Part shown: positions 1 to 6,517 of the stretch, in pieces
How positions within the stretch are numbered: position 1 is the first letter of the stretch
Layout: the number at the start of each line of letters is the position of its first letter
NCBI GenBank assembly: GCA_026770585.1
Contig: MU646402.1
Coordinates: 490,985-501,314 of the forward strand
DNA length: 10,330 nt
Reading direction: 5' to 3'
From: Baffinella frigidus
Lineage: Eukaryota; Cryptophyceae; Cryptomonadales; Baffinellaceae
Notes under the pieces: model-generated
Seen by the model: the letters and a program-made list of their open reading frames with translations, nothing else
Told to the model about the DNA's origin: nothing
Database searches by the model: none
Made by a program: the position numbers and the translations under genes

Positions 1-100
1 CGGGCGCCGATTTGGCGAATCACGCCTCTACTGCGATCTTCCCCTTTCTCCCTACTGCCGATGGAGTTTACAGTCCCAGTTTCGGGGTGCTGAAGCGCTC

Positions 101-121
101 CTAAACCCCAAACCCTAAATC

Positions 122-174
<53 letters not shown>

Positions 175-228
175 ACCCTAAACCCTAAACCCTACACCCC
201 AAACCCTACACCCTAAACCCTAAACCCC
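101..228 (-). repeat. Interstitial telomere-like repeat tract (CCCTAAA orientation)
   Basis: Degenerate 7-bp repeats of the CCCTAAA type (TTTAGGG on the other strand). The core at 121-176 is eight exact tandem copies of the variant CCTCAAC (TTGAGGG type). It is flanked by canonical CCCTAAA units and by CCCTACA/CCCCAAA variants. The canonical unit is the telomere repeat of plants and many algae and protists. Mixed variants and unique DNA on both sides mark this as an internal or subtelomeric tract, not a chromosome end. Confidence 0.85.
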
Positions 229-242
229 ACCCCCCCTCGCCC

Positions 243-295
243 GCAGACTCGAAATGACGGCGCAGCAGGCGTACACCCCGGGAGAAGAGGTATGC
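243..295 (+). repeat. Dispersed direct repeat, copy 1 (partner 927-979)
   Basis: A 53-bp segment directly after the telomere-like tract recurs at 927-979 with about four substitutions. Both copies contain the core CAGCAGGCGTACACCCC. No function is evident. The partner lies inside the large inverted-repeat structure at 500-1676, so a piece of that structure may have been copied next to the telomere-like tract, or the reverse. Confidence 0.8.
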
Positions 296-414
296 CCCTT
301 CTGCCTCCCACACGGTGGGCTTCGAGGGTTTCGGGACCCCTAGATTTAGCGGTAACGTGACCAAATTTGCATGGCAAAATCCTTCAAGTTAACTGCTCAC
401 AGGGTATGTTGACT

Positions 415-459
415 CACTGTTTCATAACCTGTACGCTACCCACTGTATCATAACCTGTA
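415..459 (+). repeat. Tandem pair, 26-bp spacing
   Basis: CACTGTTTCATAACCTGTA at 415-433 recurs at 441-459 with one mismatch. The rest of 296-499 shows no other structure apart from short hairpins such as CCACACGGTGGG, and no gene. Confidence 0.7.
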
Positions 460-618
460 GAAAACCTGCCAGAACAGCTTACCCTCCCCTCGCTCGTCGA
501 GCGATACGACCTAGGACCCTACAGTAGGCAACCCGTAGGGACATAGGGGGGTTCTTACGGATAAGGTAACGGAAACTCGGCTCGAAACAGGACGAGAATC
601 TCTCTCCAGACAGTCTGT

Positions 619-863
619 TCGCAAGTTGACATGCTGGGTTTACGGTACACATCCGTCAACGTTGGAGCGGGGGAGAGCCCGGGCTAACCACACGGGCGAG
701 CCCGAATAGACGGAGACATAGCTGGGAGATTGCTTGCATCAGTCACGCGCGTGCCTTCTAGCTCGGTCTCAGCCTATTGTGTATCATCAATTTGGTGAGT
801 CCGGGCTCTTTTCCGCGCTAACGTTGACGGATTTGTACCACGCACCCAGCGTGTCAACTTAAC
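619..863. mobile_element. MITE-like element A (about 65-bp inverted ends)
   Basis: 621-685 pairs with 798-863 at roughly 80% identity. The ends share AAGTTGACAYGCTGGGT, and the conserved middle is ATCCGTCAACGTT. The unpaired centre is about 112 bp with no open frame. Small size, inverted ends and lack of coding capacity fit a MITE. The lower arm identity than in other elements here suggests an older insertion. It lies inside the larger inverted-repeat structure. Confidence 0.65.
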
Positions 864-1084
864 AATAGTCGGCCAACCCGACTGAGGTAGAGCGTGGCTC
901 TCCAGCACGTTTCGATCGTTTCGCATGCAGACTCGCAATGACGGCACAGCAGGCGTACACCCCAGGAGAAGAGGCATGCTCTCTCCAGCACGTTTCGGAA
1001 CTGTGCTGGAGACAGCCAACGTTTTGACAGTTTGGCGCACCCCAGCACCTTTCTTTGCTCCAGGTTTCGACCGTTCGTTTCGGT
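864..1084. other. Spacer between elements A and B, with short direct repeats
   Basis: No gene is supported. CTCTCCAGCACGTTTCG occurs at 898-914 and again at 981-997. Between them lies the second copy (927-979) of the repeat at 243-295. An exact TTTGGCGC is at 1031-1038. Confidence 0.6.
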
Positions 1085-1434
1085 ACTTTGGCGTGTTTCC
1101 TTGGAAACAATCCAAAAATTAACTTTAGAATGTTCCGCGTAATGTTCCGAGTGGATCCACTCGTGTATGGCCTAGTACCAGGATTGCATAGTCTATACAT
1201 CTTATTGTACATGCGTTTCATGGTACACAACCTGCGCGGATTAGGGATCGTCCCCTTCACTTGGCACACGCAAGGCAGTCACCTCGGACAGTTGGCTTCG
1301 GCGTCCGCGTGACCGGTCACGCGGGCGCTCACAAGCCTGCCGGCGGGGCTGTTCCACGGTGGATCCACTCGGAACACTACGCGGAACATTCCGAAGTTAA
1401 TTGTTGGATTGTTTCTAAGGAAACACGCCACAGT
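1085..1434. mobile_element. MITE-like element B (76-bp inverted ends)
   Basis: 1085-1160 and 1359-1434 are reverse complements with 6 mismatches in 76 bp. Each arm carries GGCGTGTTTCCTT near its outer end and GTTCCGAGTGGATCCAC at its inner end. The roughly 200-bp centre contains a near-perfect 28-bp palindrome (1301-1328) and no credible gene. The frames across it at 1055-1312 and 1261-1524 look like chance readings of the repeat. It is nested in the 500-1676 structure. Confidence 0.7.
1301..1328. repeat. Palindrome in the centre of element B
   Basis: The inner 20 bp, CCGCGTGACCGGTCACGCGG (1305-1324), are a perfect palindrome. It extends to 28 bp with one mismatched pair. It could extrude as a cruciform or bind a dimeric protein, but nothing shows either. 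Confidence 0.8.
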
Positions 1435-1773
1435 CAGCAGTTTTGGTCACGTTATGTCCAAATATCCGGGCAATACGTGCTTCGTAGCCTCCCGAGTGGG
1501 TATACCAGGAGTCGCCTGGTCTGATATCGTATGGTCCGGTGCAGATCCTGATATCCACATAGCGGGCTTCGAAGGGATTCTCGGCCCATTTCGGGCCGAG
1601 TTTCCGCTACCTTATCCGTAGGAACCCCCCTATGTCCCTACGGGTTGCCTACTGTAGGGTCCTTGGTCGTATCGCTTAGGGGTTATTCAAAATCCCTTTG
1701 AAGTCTGTTATATGGCTACAGTCGGAAGTTAAACGTCCCAGATTTTGATATCTCGTATTTTGTTGTAGATCAT

Positions 1774-1989
1774 GACATCGTATGGCCCGTTGATGATCCT
1801 GATTTCGTATTCCGATCCCAACCCCTCAACACCAAACCAGATTCTGACATCGTATGGCCCGTTGATGATCCTGATTTCGTATTCCGACCCCAACCCCTCA
1901 ACACCAAACCAGATTCTGACATCGTATGGCCCGTTGATGATCCTGATTTCGTATTCCGAACCCAACCCCCCAACACCAAACCAGATTCT
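1774..1989 (+). repeat. 72-bp minisatellite, three copies
   Basis: Three head-to-tail units start at 1774, 1846 and 1918 with only a few substitutions. Each unit has two related halves, GATTCTGACATCGTATGGCC and GATCCTGATTTCGTATTCCG, followed by a C/A-rich segment. Degenerate pieces occur before the array (about 1518-1555 and 1738-1773) and after it (about 1980-2040), so it was once longer. Because 72 is a multiple of 3, long open frames run through it on both strands (1772-2101 plus, 1729-1965 and 1770-2012 minus). I read these as by-products of the period, not genes. Confidence 0.9.
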
Positions 1990-2079
1990 GATATCCTACG
2001 GGCGGAAAACAAACGAGGCGCTCCTGCTATCCTACGGCTTCGTACCTCCTCCGAACATTCCCCAGGTCCCTGAGTGTGG

Positions 2080-2120
2080 AACCCTAACCCCTAAACCCTG
2101 AACCCTGAACCCTGAATCCT
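2080..2120 (-). repeat. Short interstitial telomere-like tract
   Basis: About five degenerate units, CCCTAAC, CCCTAAA and CCCTGAA, in the C-rich orientation. It lies between the minisatellite and the four-copy repeat. Confidence 0.75.
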
Positions 2121-2240
2121 ACGCGCTGAACCATGTACTCATCGTGATGCTCCTCGAGTTCCGAGAAATCAGCAGACGTGTGCCCGGGCGTGGGGGCATA
2201 GTTCTGGAACGCAATCACCAAGGTGCTGACCGCGTCGACG

Positions 2241-2294
2241 TACCACGCGACGATAGCCTGCACCTCAAATCGGCAGTGGACTAACACGATCTGG
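2241..2294 (+). repeat. Four-copy repeat, copy A
   Basis: A segment running through GATAGCCTGCACCTCAAATC and CAGTGGACTAACACG. It is followed at 2302-2348 by a second module, AGTACTAATCCG...GCAGGGGTCGAGC, which returns after copy D. Copy C lies exactly 170 bp downstream. Confidence 0.8.
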
Positions 2295-2344
2295 GTCTAT
2301 TAGTACTAATCCGTGGACGGATCCATCTGCGTGCAGGGGTCGAG

Positions 2345-2403
2345 CGACGACAGCCTGCATCTCAAATCGACAGTGGACCAACACGGCTTGGGTCTAATCA
2401 GTA
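2345..2403 (+). repeat. Four-copy repeat, copy B
   Basis: Direct copy with CAGCCTGCATCTCAAATCGA and CAGTGGACCAACACGG. It keeps the downstream GGGTCTAATCAGTAC portion. It is more diverged than copies A and C. Confidence 0.75.
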
Positions 2404-2420
2404 CACGACGCACCACGCGA

Positions 2421-2521
2421 CGATAGCCTGCACCTCAAATCGGCAGTGGACTAGCACGATTTGGATGACCTAACGATCCAAACCGTGTTAGTCCACTGTC
2501 GATTTGAGGTGCAGGCTATCG
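2421..2521. repeat. Hairpin made of inverted copies C and D
   Basis: Arms 2421-2466 and 2476-2521 (46 bp each) are reverse complements with about 3 mismatches, separated by a 9-nt loop. Copy C is in the same orientation as A and B, and D is inverted. After D the downstream module (2525-2572) continues in plus orientation, so only the core was inverted. This could come from a snap-back template switch or from gene conversion. A transcript would form a stable hairpin. Confidence 0.85.
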
Positions 2522-2607
2522 ATCAGTACTAATCCGCTGACGGATTCCACCCGCTTGCAGGGTTCGAGCTTGGATCTTCGGATGGAAGGCGTGGAGGTAC
2601 GCGTGGC

Positions 2608-2771
2608 TTCACGGTCTTTAGGGTTTGAGAACTTTAGGGTTTAGGGTTTTGGGTTTGGTGTTTAGGGTTCACGGTCTTGAGGGTTTGAGAACTTTAGGGT
2701 TTAGGGTTTTGGGTTTGGTGTTTAGGGTTTGGGGTTAGGGGTTAGGGGTTTGGGGTTTAGGGTTTAGGGTT
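2608..2771 (+). repeat. Interstitial telomere-like tract (TTTAGGG orientation) with 60-bp duplication
   Basis: TTTAGGG, TTGGGG and related variants in the G-rich orientation, opposite to the tracts at 101 and 2080. A 60-bp unit starting TTCACGGTCTT at 2608 repeats at 2668 almost unchanged. The last 45 bp are shorter GGGTTTAGGG/GGGGTTA units. Confidence 0.85.
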
Positions 2772-2810
2772 GCAGGCTTGCTTTTCACCATCCCGCTGAA
2801 GTACAACTGT

Positions 2811-2854
2811 TATATATATATGTATATATATGTATATATATATGTACATATATA
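2811..2854. repeat. TA-rich microsatellite
   Basis: (TA)n interrupted by TG steps, with the pattern TATATATG repeated. It follows the telomere-like tract after about 40 bp. A frame starting in it (2830-3114) has no recognisable domain. Confidence 0.9.
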
Positions 2855-2955
2855 ATATTCCGACACACCCGAATCATCAAAATGCTTCACAGTTTTTCAG
2901 CGTTTTGCCAACGCTTGGAACACGGACTGTCTTACCGGAAAAGCTGGACGCCCCT

Positions 2956-3093
2956 CCACTTAGCAGCCATCGGGCTCTTCACGGATACAGTCCGTCTAAA
3001 CGATTTGAACTAGAATCTTATCCATTGCCCTGGATTCCAACCGGAATTTCGCCTTTGTTTGGGGCGAAAAGGACCTCGACCGCTGCTAGGTGG
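2956..3093 (-). mobile_element. 138-bp MITE, copy 1 (reverse orientation)
   Basis: Full-length copy of the element also present at 5418-5555. Both are exactly 138 bp and about 80% identical by eye. The ends are inverted, CCACTTAGCAGCC against CCACCTAGCAGCGG on the other strand. Shared internal blocks include CCTTTTCGCC, CCAGGGCAATGGATA, AGATTCTAGT and GACTGTATCCGTGAAG. It is too short to encode a transposase. No clear target-site duplication is visible. Confidence 0.8.
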
Positions 3094-3251
3094 ACCGGCA
3101 CCACTCGTGGCTAGAAGAGGGAGTATTTTAAATGTGGGCTTGTTAAATTTAGTACCAGTCACGTGTGAAAATTACTACACGTTTATTTTTCTCTCACTTA
3201 TACAGGAATCCCTGTTTTAAAATAGTAACATTTCTAGCCTCGAGTGGCAGT

Positions 3252-3346
3252 CCTGGCGGTAAATGTCGCTTGTGATCTCTGACGTTGCGCCCTCCTCTGC
3301 ATGAAGGGAACGTCAAGGGCGGTATCCTCAGCGAGTCATCTCTGTA
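3252..3346 (+). repeat. 95-bp direct repeat, copy 1
   Basis: It matches 3487-3581 at about 90% identity, 235 bp downstream. Shared blocks include GGCGGTAAATGTCGC, TCTCTGACGTTGCGCCCTCC and ATCCTCAGCGAGTCATC. A small inverted-repeat element (3356-3444) lies between the copies. Confidence 0.85.
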
Positions 3347-3355
3347 CCCGAGAAA

Positions 3356-3444
3356 CACGCCAAAAGTGTTGAAAATTGGAGCTGTTTGCCGCCAGACTTT
3401 AAAAAATCTGTACCACGATAAGCCATCTCAACACTTTTAGCGCG
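3356..3444. mobile_element. Small inverted-repeat element (89 bp)
   Basis: CACGCCAAAAGTGTTGA at the left end pairs with TCTCAACACTTTTAGCGCG at the right end, with a few mismatches. The centre is about 50 bp. It starts about 10 bp after the first 95-bp repeat and ends about 40 bp before the second. The end motif ACACGCCAAAAG is also at the tip of the fold-back at 3731-3887. Confidence 0.5.
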
Positions 3445-3486
3445 AACGAGTGTGTGTGTGAAAAAGGAACTTATGACCTGGCGTGG

Positions 3487-3581
3487 CCTGGCGGTAAATG
3501 TCGCGTGTGGTCTCTGACGTTGCGCCCTCCTCTGCAGGAAGGAAACGTCAAGGGAGGCATCCTCAGCGAGTCATCCTTGTA
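3487..3581 (+). repeat. 95-bp direct repeat, copy 2
   Basis: Second copy of 3252-3346. It is preceded by TGACCTGGCGTGG, a motif that also ends the dispersed repeats near 8010 and 9855. Confidence 0.85.
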
Positions 3582-3604
3582 AGCCCCCAGCATGTGCATG
3601 CTCT
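3572..3604 (+). repeat. 33-bp direct repeat bracketing the 3731 fold-back, left copy
   Basis: It matches 3925-3957 with about 6 differences in 33 bp (CATCCYTGTAAGC and ATGCTCT are shared). The fold-back at 3731-3887 lies between the copies. Confidence 0.6.
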
Positions 3605-3730
3605 TTATCCATAGCAAATCACGTCCTCAGGGTGTGAAGACGACGAGTCATCCCTGAACCGATTTCCGAAGGCGTTTCCAAAGGATGCCTCTGGAAATCA
3701 GTCCATCTGAAAAATCCCGTACAAAGCTCA

Positions 3731-3887
3731 TCTCCGGAAACGATATAAAAATACTGTTTTCTAAAGTTGATTATCCCTTGAAAACCAGCCACTTTTGGCG
3801 TGTCAACCCCCAAACACGCCAAAAGTGGCTGGTTTTTCAAGGGATAATCAACTTTAGAAAACAGTATTTTTATATCGATTCCGGAGA
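3731..3887. mobile_element. Near-perfect fold-back element, 73/74-bp arms
   Basis: Arms 3731-3803 and 3814-3887 are reverse complements with one substitution and one single-base indel, separated by a 10-nt loop. The outer ends are TCTCCGGA/TCCGGAGA and the tip carries ACACGCCAAAAGTGG. Such high arm identity implies a recent origin, or maintenance by gene conversion. The frame at 3685-3987 and its minus-strand counterpart at 3619-3840 give the same peptide from both arms, which follows from the symmetry and is not coding evidence. If transcribed it would yield a long double-stranded RNA. Confidence 0.85.
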
Positions 3888-3924
3888 CAAAAGCGCAACG
3901 CCTTTCGGGTTAACGTGGAATCTC

Positions 3925-3957
3925 CATCCCTGTAAGCTCCCCGTACGTGAATGCTCT
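3925..3957 (+). repeat. 33-bp direct repeat bracketing the 3731 fold-back, right copy
   Basis: Partner of 3572-3604 at about 82% identity. Confidence 0.6.
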
Positions 3958-4019
3958 GGCTGGACACGCACCGTCTCCACACCCTGAAGAAGTGTATTGC
4001 TGTGGATTTGGATAGAGCA

Positions 4020-4065
4020 GACCGATAGTGCGGTTTCGTAGACCGATAGTGGACCGATAGTGCGG
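4020..4065 (+). repeat. Short tandem GACCGATAGTG, three copies
   Basis: GACCGATAGTG occurs at 4020, 4041 and 4052. The first and third copies are followed by CGG. Confidence 0.8.
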
Positions 4066-4158
4066 ACCTAACAGTGAGTTATCTCATGAGGGCCACGAAG
4101 CGAGTGGACCTCCATAATGCCAGGGAAAGAAACCAGATTTGGAGGAGGTACCAGTCTC

Positions 4159-4295
4159 ATCTCCATACAAGTATTAATTAATTGCTTTTGGGCAACGAAA
4201 ATTACTACACGGATTGCTCATAAAAGTAGTAGTAAAGCATTTGTGTAGTAAATTTCGTTGCGCCAAAAGCAATTAATTAATACTTGTATGGAGAT
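4159..4295. mobile_element. Fold-back element with 60-bp arms
   Basis: Arms 4159-4218 and 4236-4295 pair with only a few mismatches or shifts around a 17-nt loop. The arm contains GTATTAATTAATTGCTTTTG and AAATTACTACAC. The left boundary CTCATCTCC matches that of the fold-back at 3731, and both contain CTTTTGG. ATTACTACACG also appears alone near 3170. There is no coding capacity and no clear target duplication. Confidence 0.8.
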
Positions 4296-4901
4296 TAAGT
4301 CGCGTTGTCCTGACATTTCTTGTCCGACACGGTCCTTAACTTGGAGAGGTTTGAGTGTTTTTCTGCCAGGAAATGTACCTGCACCCCGTATTGATTGAGT
4401 TTTTGGTACATACACCCTCGGTATATTTCCAGCTTTGAGTGCGGGCCTGGAGAAGAAATACTTCGTTTTGAACTTTTTCAGCTGAAATAGGTCCTAAACC
4501 TTGAGGGTCATGCGGATTGATTCGACCGTGAGCCTCCTTGGGTGCCTGAACGACTCCTCTGCGACACGCCTTTGTACCAGGGCGGCCAAACCCACCTTCT
4601 AGCCTCATGCAGAGCTCCAACAGGCAAGCGTCCCCCCGTACTTATCCGGGAAAAGCTCGGACAATCAAAAGCCGGATCCACACGGTGGACTACGAACCTT
4701 TCATCAAAAGTAAACTCGCCCGAAGACAATTAACTTGCAGGATTTTATTTAATGCAAATGGTCACGTTACACCTGGAATCCCGGCCCCAACGAAATCCTC
4801 GAAGCCCACTGTGTGGTCAGACCAACGGATTCTTCTTCTCTTCCTCTCTTCTTGGGAATAACTTCTTCTTCTTTTCTTGAGTACTCTCAGCCTACTAATG
4901 C
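4296..4901. other. Mostly single-copy stretch, no supported gene
   Basis: About 600 bp without strong internal repeats. It ends with pyrimidine-rich TTC/CTT runs (4829-4854, 4861-4879). Short open frames occur on both strands (for example 4508-4729 minus, 73 codons; 4607-4861 plus, 84 codons). None shows a domain, signal peptide or conserved motif that I recognise. If the window holds an exon, this stretch or 5008-5417 is a likelier place than the repeat-dense parts. Confidence 0.5.
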
Positions 4902-5007
4902 GCAATCGAAAAGTAATGAGTAATCGACAAACCAGGATTGAGTAATCGAAAACCCAGCGATGAGTAATAAAAAGAAGCCCAGTAATGACTAATCGAAAAC
5001 CCATCAG
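4902..5007 (+). repeat. Degenerate tandem array of GAGTAATCGAAAACCCAG-type units
   Basis: Four to five imperfect units of about 22-26 bp, with the core ATGAGTAATCGAAAACCCAG and substitutions and small indels between units. A minus-strand frame across it (4762-5004) is low-complexity and reflects the repeat. Confidence 0.75.
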
Positions 5008-5417
5008 GCAAACGGATTCGCTGAAGCTGATCGAGAGAGAGGACGATGGGTGAGCACTCCCTACTTCCGACTCATTCGTGTTAACTCACTATATGTAACC
5101 CGAAAGTTGACGGGTTTGTACCTAAACATGGAAAGTCAACTTCGGGGCTCTTATGTTTTGATGAGCCCAGATCGACTGTGGCAGAGCTAGGGTTCCCGCA
5201 GGTGCCTGGACATGAAACTTGCTGGGCGATGGGGGCTCAGGCGTGCCTCTCCACTGTCCATACTGTATGGAGAGGCGTGAGGGCAGACGCCCGAGTACCC
5301 GTGTTCTCACGATGAGCTTCCTCCAAGGCACTTGCGCGGATAGTCCCTTGGCTGTTGCCTGAACCCCAATCCGGTAATGTAACTTGGAGTGGGGTCGAGC
5401 TTGTTTCTGCCGGATAA
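5008..5417. other. Mostly single-copy stretch; one open frame, not supported as a gene
   Basis: A short inverted pair, CCGAAAGTTGAC and GTCAACTTCGG, lies near 5100-5147. CCTCTCCA and TGGAGAGG form a small hairpin near 5240-5275. A 99-codon minus-strand frame spans 5122-5421 with a mixed, protein-like composition (Q, P, R and W spread evenly). I recognise no domain, and its start codon falls on the edge of the MITE at 5418. It could be an exon remnant. Confidence 0.45.
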
Positions 5418-5555
5418 CCACTTAGCAGCGACCGAGCACCTTTTCGCCTTGTTTCAAGGCGGAATCCCGGTTAGATTCCAGGGCAATGGATACGATTCTA
5501 GTACAAATTGTTAATATGGACTGTATCCGTGAAGCCCCCGGTGGCTGCTAAGTGG
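5418..5555 (+). mobile_element. 138-bp MITE, copy 2 (forward orientation)
   Basis: Full-length copy with inverted ends CCACTTAGCAGCGACC and GGTGGCTGCTAAGTGG. It is exactly as long as the reverse copy at 2956-3093, and the same blocks occur in the same order. A third, 3'-truncated copy is at 6436-6517. The end motif is better preserved than the interior, as expected where a transposase once recognised the ends. Confidence 0.85.
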
Positions 5556-5710
5556 AAGGACAGTAACAAAACGGACGGTAATGAATCGGGCGTTCCTTAA
5601 GGCCCATAGACGTTTGTATCACTCAACTCAAGGCTCAAGGGCCTTATTTAGAACCGGTATCGAGAGTAATGATAAAAAAGTAATGAATTGGGCAGGCTTA
5701 GTACCAAACC

Positions 5711-5745
5711 AACCTTTGATTACTCAACAGTGGTACCCGACATAA
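5711..5745 (+). repeat. 35-bp direct repeat bracketing the 5763 fold-back, left copy
   Basis: It matches 5975-6009 with 4 differences in 35 bp. Shared text includes CTTTGATTACT, AGTGGTACC and GACATAA. Confidence 0.8.
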
Positions 5746-5762
5746 TCCGCACGGGACAGCAC

Positions 5763-5968
5763 TACAGTAGAGCGTTTGCGGTAATTGTTGTCCGTTTTGA
5801 AAGTGCGATTTTCCGGTTTTCCGGTTTTTTAAAATGTTGTAAAGGTCGTTGAATGTTTTAAATGGACACTTCTCTGGTACAAATGAATCGGGGGGGGGGG
5901 CAAATCAAAACCGAAAAACCGGAAAATCGCACTTTCAAAACGGACAACAATTACCGCAAACGCTCTAC
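5763..5968. mobile_element. Fold-back element with 62-bp arms
   Basis: Arms 5767-5828 and 5907-5968 are reverse complements with one mismatch. The arm starts GTAGAGCGTTTGCGG and ends TTTTCCGGTTTT. The 78-bp centre includes an 11-G run (5890-5900) and GGTACAAATGAA. CAGCAC at 5757-5762 and 5969-5974 could be a 6-bp target-site duplication if the left end is TACAGTAGAG; this is tentative. The minus frame at 5829-6083 reads through one arm and is unlikely to be a gene. Confidence 0.8.
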
Positions 5969-5974
5969 CAGCAC

Positions 5975-6009
5975 AATCTTTGATTACTGAAGAGTGGTAC
6001 CGGACATAA
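5975..6009 (+). repeat. 35-bp direct repeat bracketing the 5763 fold-back, right copy
   Basis: Partner of 5711-5745, starting 6 bp after the right arm ends. Confidence 0.8.
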
Positions 6010-6034
6010 CAACCACTTTTCTCACCCTGGGGTA

Positions 6035-6083
6035 ACCGAAGTGACCTCTGATCGTGCACCCGAAGTGACTTTGCTGTGTGCAC
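6035..6083 (+). repeat. Degenerate tandem pair, about 24 bp
   Basis: ACCGAAGTGACCTCTG...TGCAC is followed at once by ACCCGAAGTGACTTTG...TGCAC. Confidence 0.6.
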
Positions 6084-6144
6084 TGAGGCAGGTTTCCGAT
6101 CGTCGGGGTGGACGTGTGGGTGGGTGAAGGGGAGGCGGACCCGG

Positions 6145-6203
6145 CACCTGATCTGCTAATCGAGATTCTTCGATTCGCGGCACTTAGCGGACGCGACTGG
6201 TAC
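6145..6203 (+). repeat. Three-copy ~70-bp repeat, copy 1 (partial)
   Basis: It contains CTTCGATTCGCGGCACTTAG and CGGACGCGACTGGTAC, shared with 6364-6433 and 6518-6587. The 5' part (CTTCAGCCCT) seen in the other two copies is absent or diverged. The 160 bp after it (6204-6363) hold no supported gene. Confidence 0.8.
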
Positions 6204-6363
6204 TACTCGGGAGGGCTAGACGGCATTTTTCTCCCCGGGTCTTTTTATTATTTGTACTGCGCATCGTCCACTTTTGGAGAGAACGCTTCGTTTCTGGGGG
6301 GGGATAATTGACTTTGACGTTAGATGGACAGTCGGAAACGGATAGCAGATAGCCAGGTAAGAG

Positions 6364-6433
6364 CTTCAGCCCTGCAACTGAGCAGCTCATTGAAATCCTT
6401 CGATTCGCGGCACTTAGCGGACGCGACTGGTAC
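6364..6433 (+). repeat. Three-copy 70-bp repeat, copy 2
   Basis: 70 bp from CTTCAGCCCT to GACTGGTAC. The truncated MITE starts 3 bp downstream. Confidence 0.85.
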
Positions 6434-6435
6434 TA

Positions 6436-6517
6436 CCACTTAGCAGCGATCAAGGACCTTTTCACCTTGAATTCAAGGCGAAATTCCGGTTAGGCTAGAG
6501 GGCAATGGATAAGATTC
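6436..6517 (+). mobile_element. 138-bp MITE, copy 3 (truncated to 82 bp)
   Basis: It matches the first 82 bp of the MITE: CCACTTAGCAGCGA, then CCTTTTC, AAATTCCGGTTAG and GGGCAATGGATAAGATTC. It then switches exactly into copy 3 of the 70-bp repeat at 6518. The 3' half with the second inverted end is missing. The clean join suggests that a deletion or recombination between flanking repeats removed it. Confidence 0.8.

Larger units (their letters stand above)
500..1676. mobile_element. Putative composite element with 104-bp inverted terminal repeats
   Basis: 500-603 and 1573-1676 are reverse complements. The outer 81 bp differ at 3 positions and the inner 23 bp at about 5, giving about 92% identity overall. 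Pairing stops sharply outside 500 and 1676, as expected at element ends. I see no convincing target-site duplication. The 970-bp interior has no credible transposase (longest open frame 136 codons, minus strand, 859-1269, without recognisable motifs). It holds two smaller inverted-repeat elements, 619-863 and 1085-1434. The best reading is a non-autonomous DNA-transposon derivative that collected nested insertions. A segmental inverted duplication around a spacer is the alternative. Confidence 0.6.

Noticed and set aside
101-228. A true chromosome end
   Set aside because: The tract is short, mixed with variants and followed by other DNA on both sides, so it is interstitial in this window.
859-1269. 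Longest open frame in the window (136 codons, minus strand)
   Set aside because: It spans the spacer and part of element B, reads through repeat arms, has no domain or catalytic motif, and is only as long as chance allows in 10 kb of mixed GC.
500-1676. Target-site duplications for the large structure, elements A and B and the 138-bp MITEs
   Set aside because: I compared the flanking bases and found no convincing matching pair. Only the fold-back at 5763-5968 has a tentative one (CAGCAC).
1729-2101. Repeat protein with 24-residue units in the minisatellite
   Set aside because: The frame is open because the period is a multiple of 3 and the unit has no stop. Frames are open on both strands, and the ends run into degenerate and telomere-like DNA.
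2556-2570. GGGTTCGAGC resembling a tRNA B box
   Set aside because: There is no acceptor stem, A box or cloverleaf around it. It belongs to the second module of the four-copy repeat.
3619-3987. Two opposite-strand frames that encode the same internal peptide (FQGIINFRKQYFYI)
   Set aside because: They are the two arms of the fold-back read on opposite strands. Identity follows from the inverted repeat and is not evidence of protein conservation.
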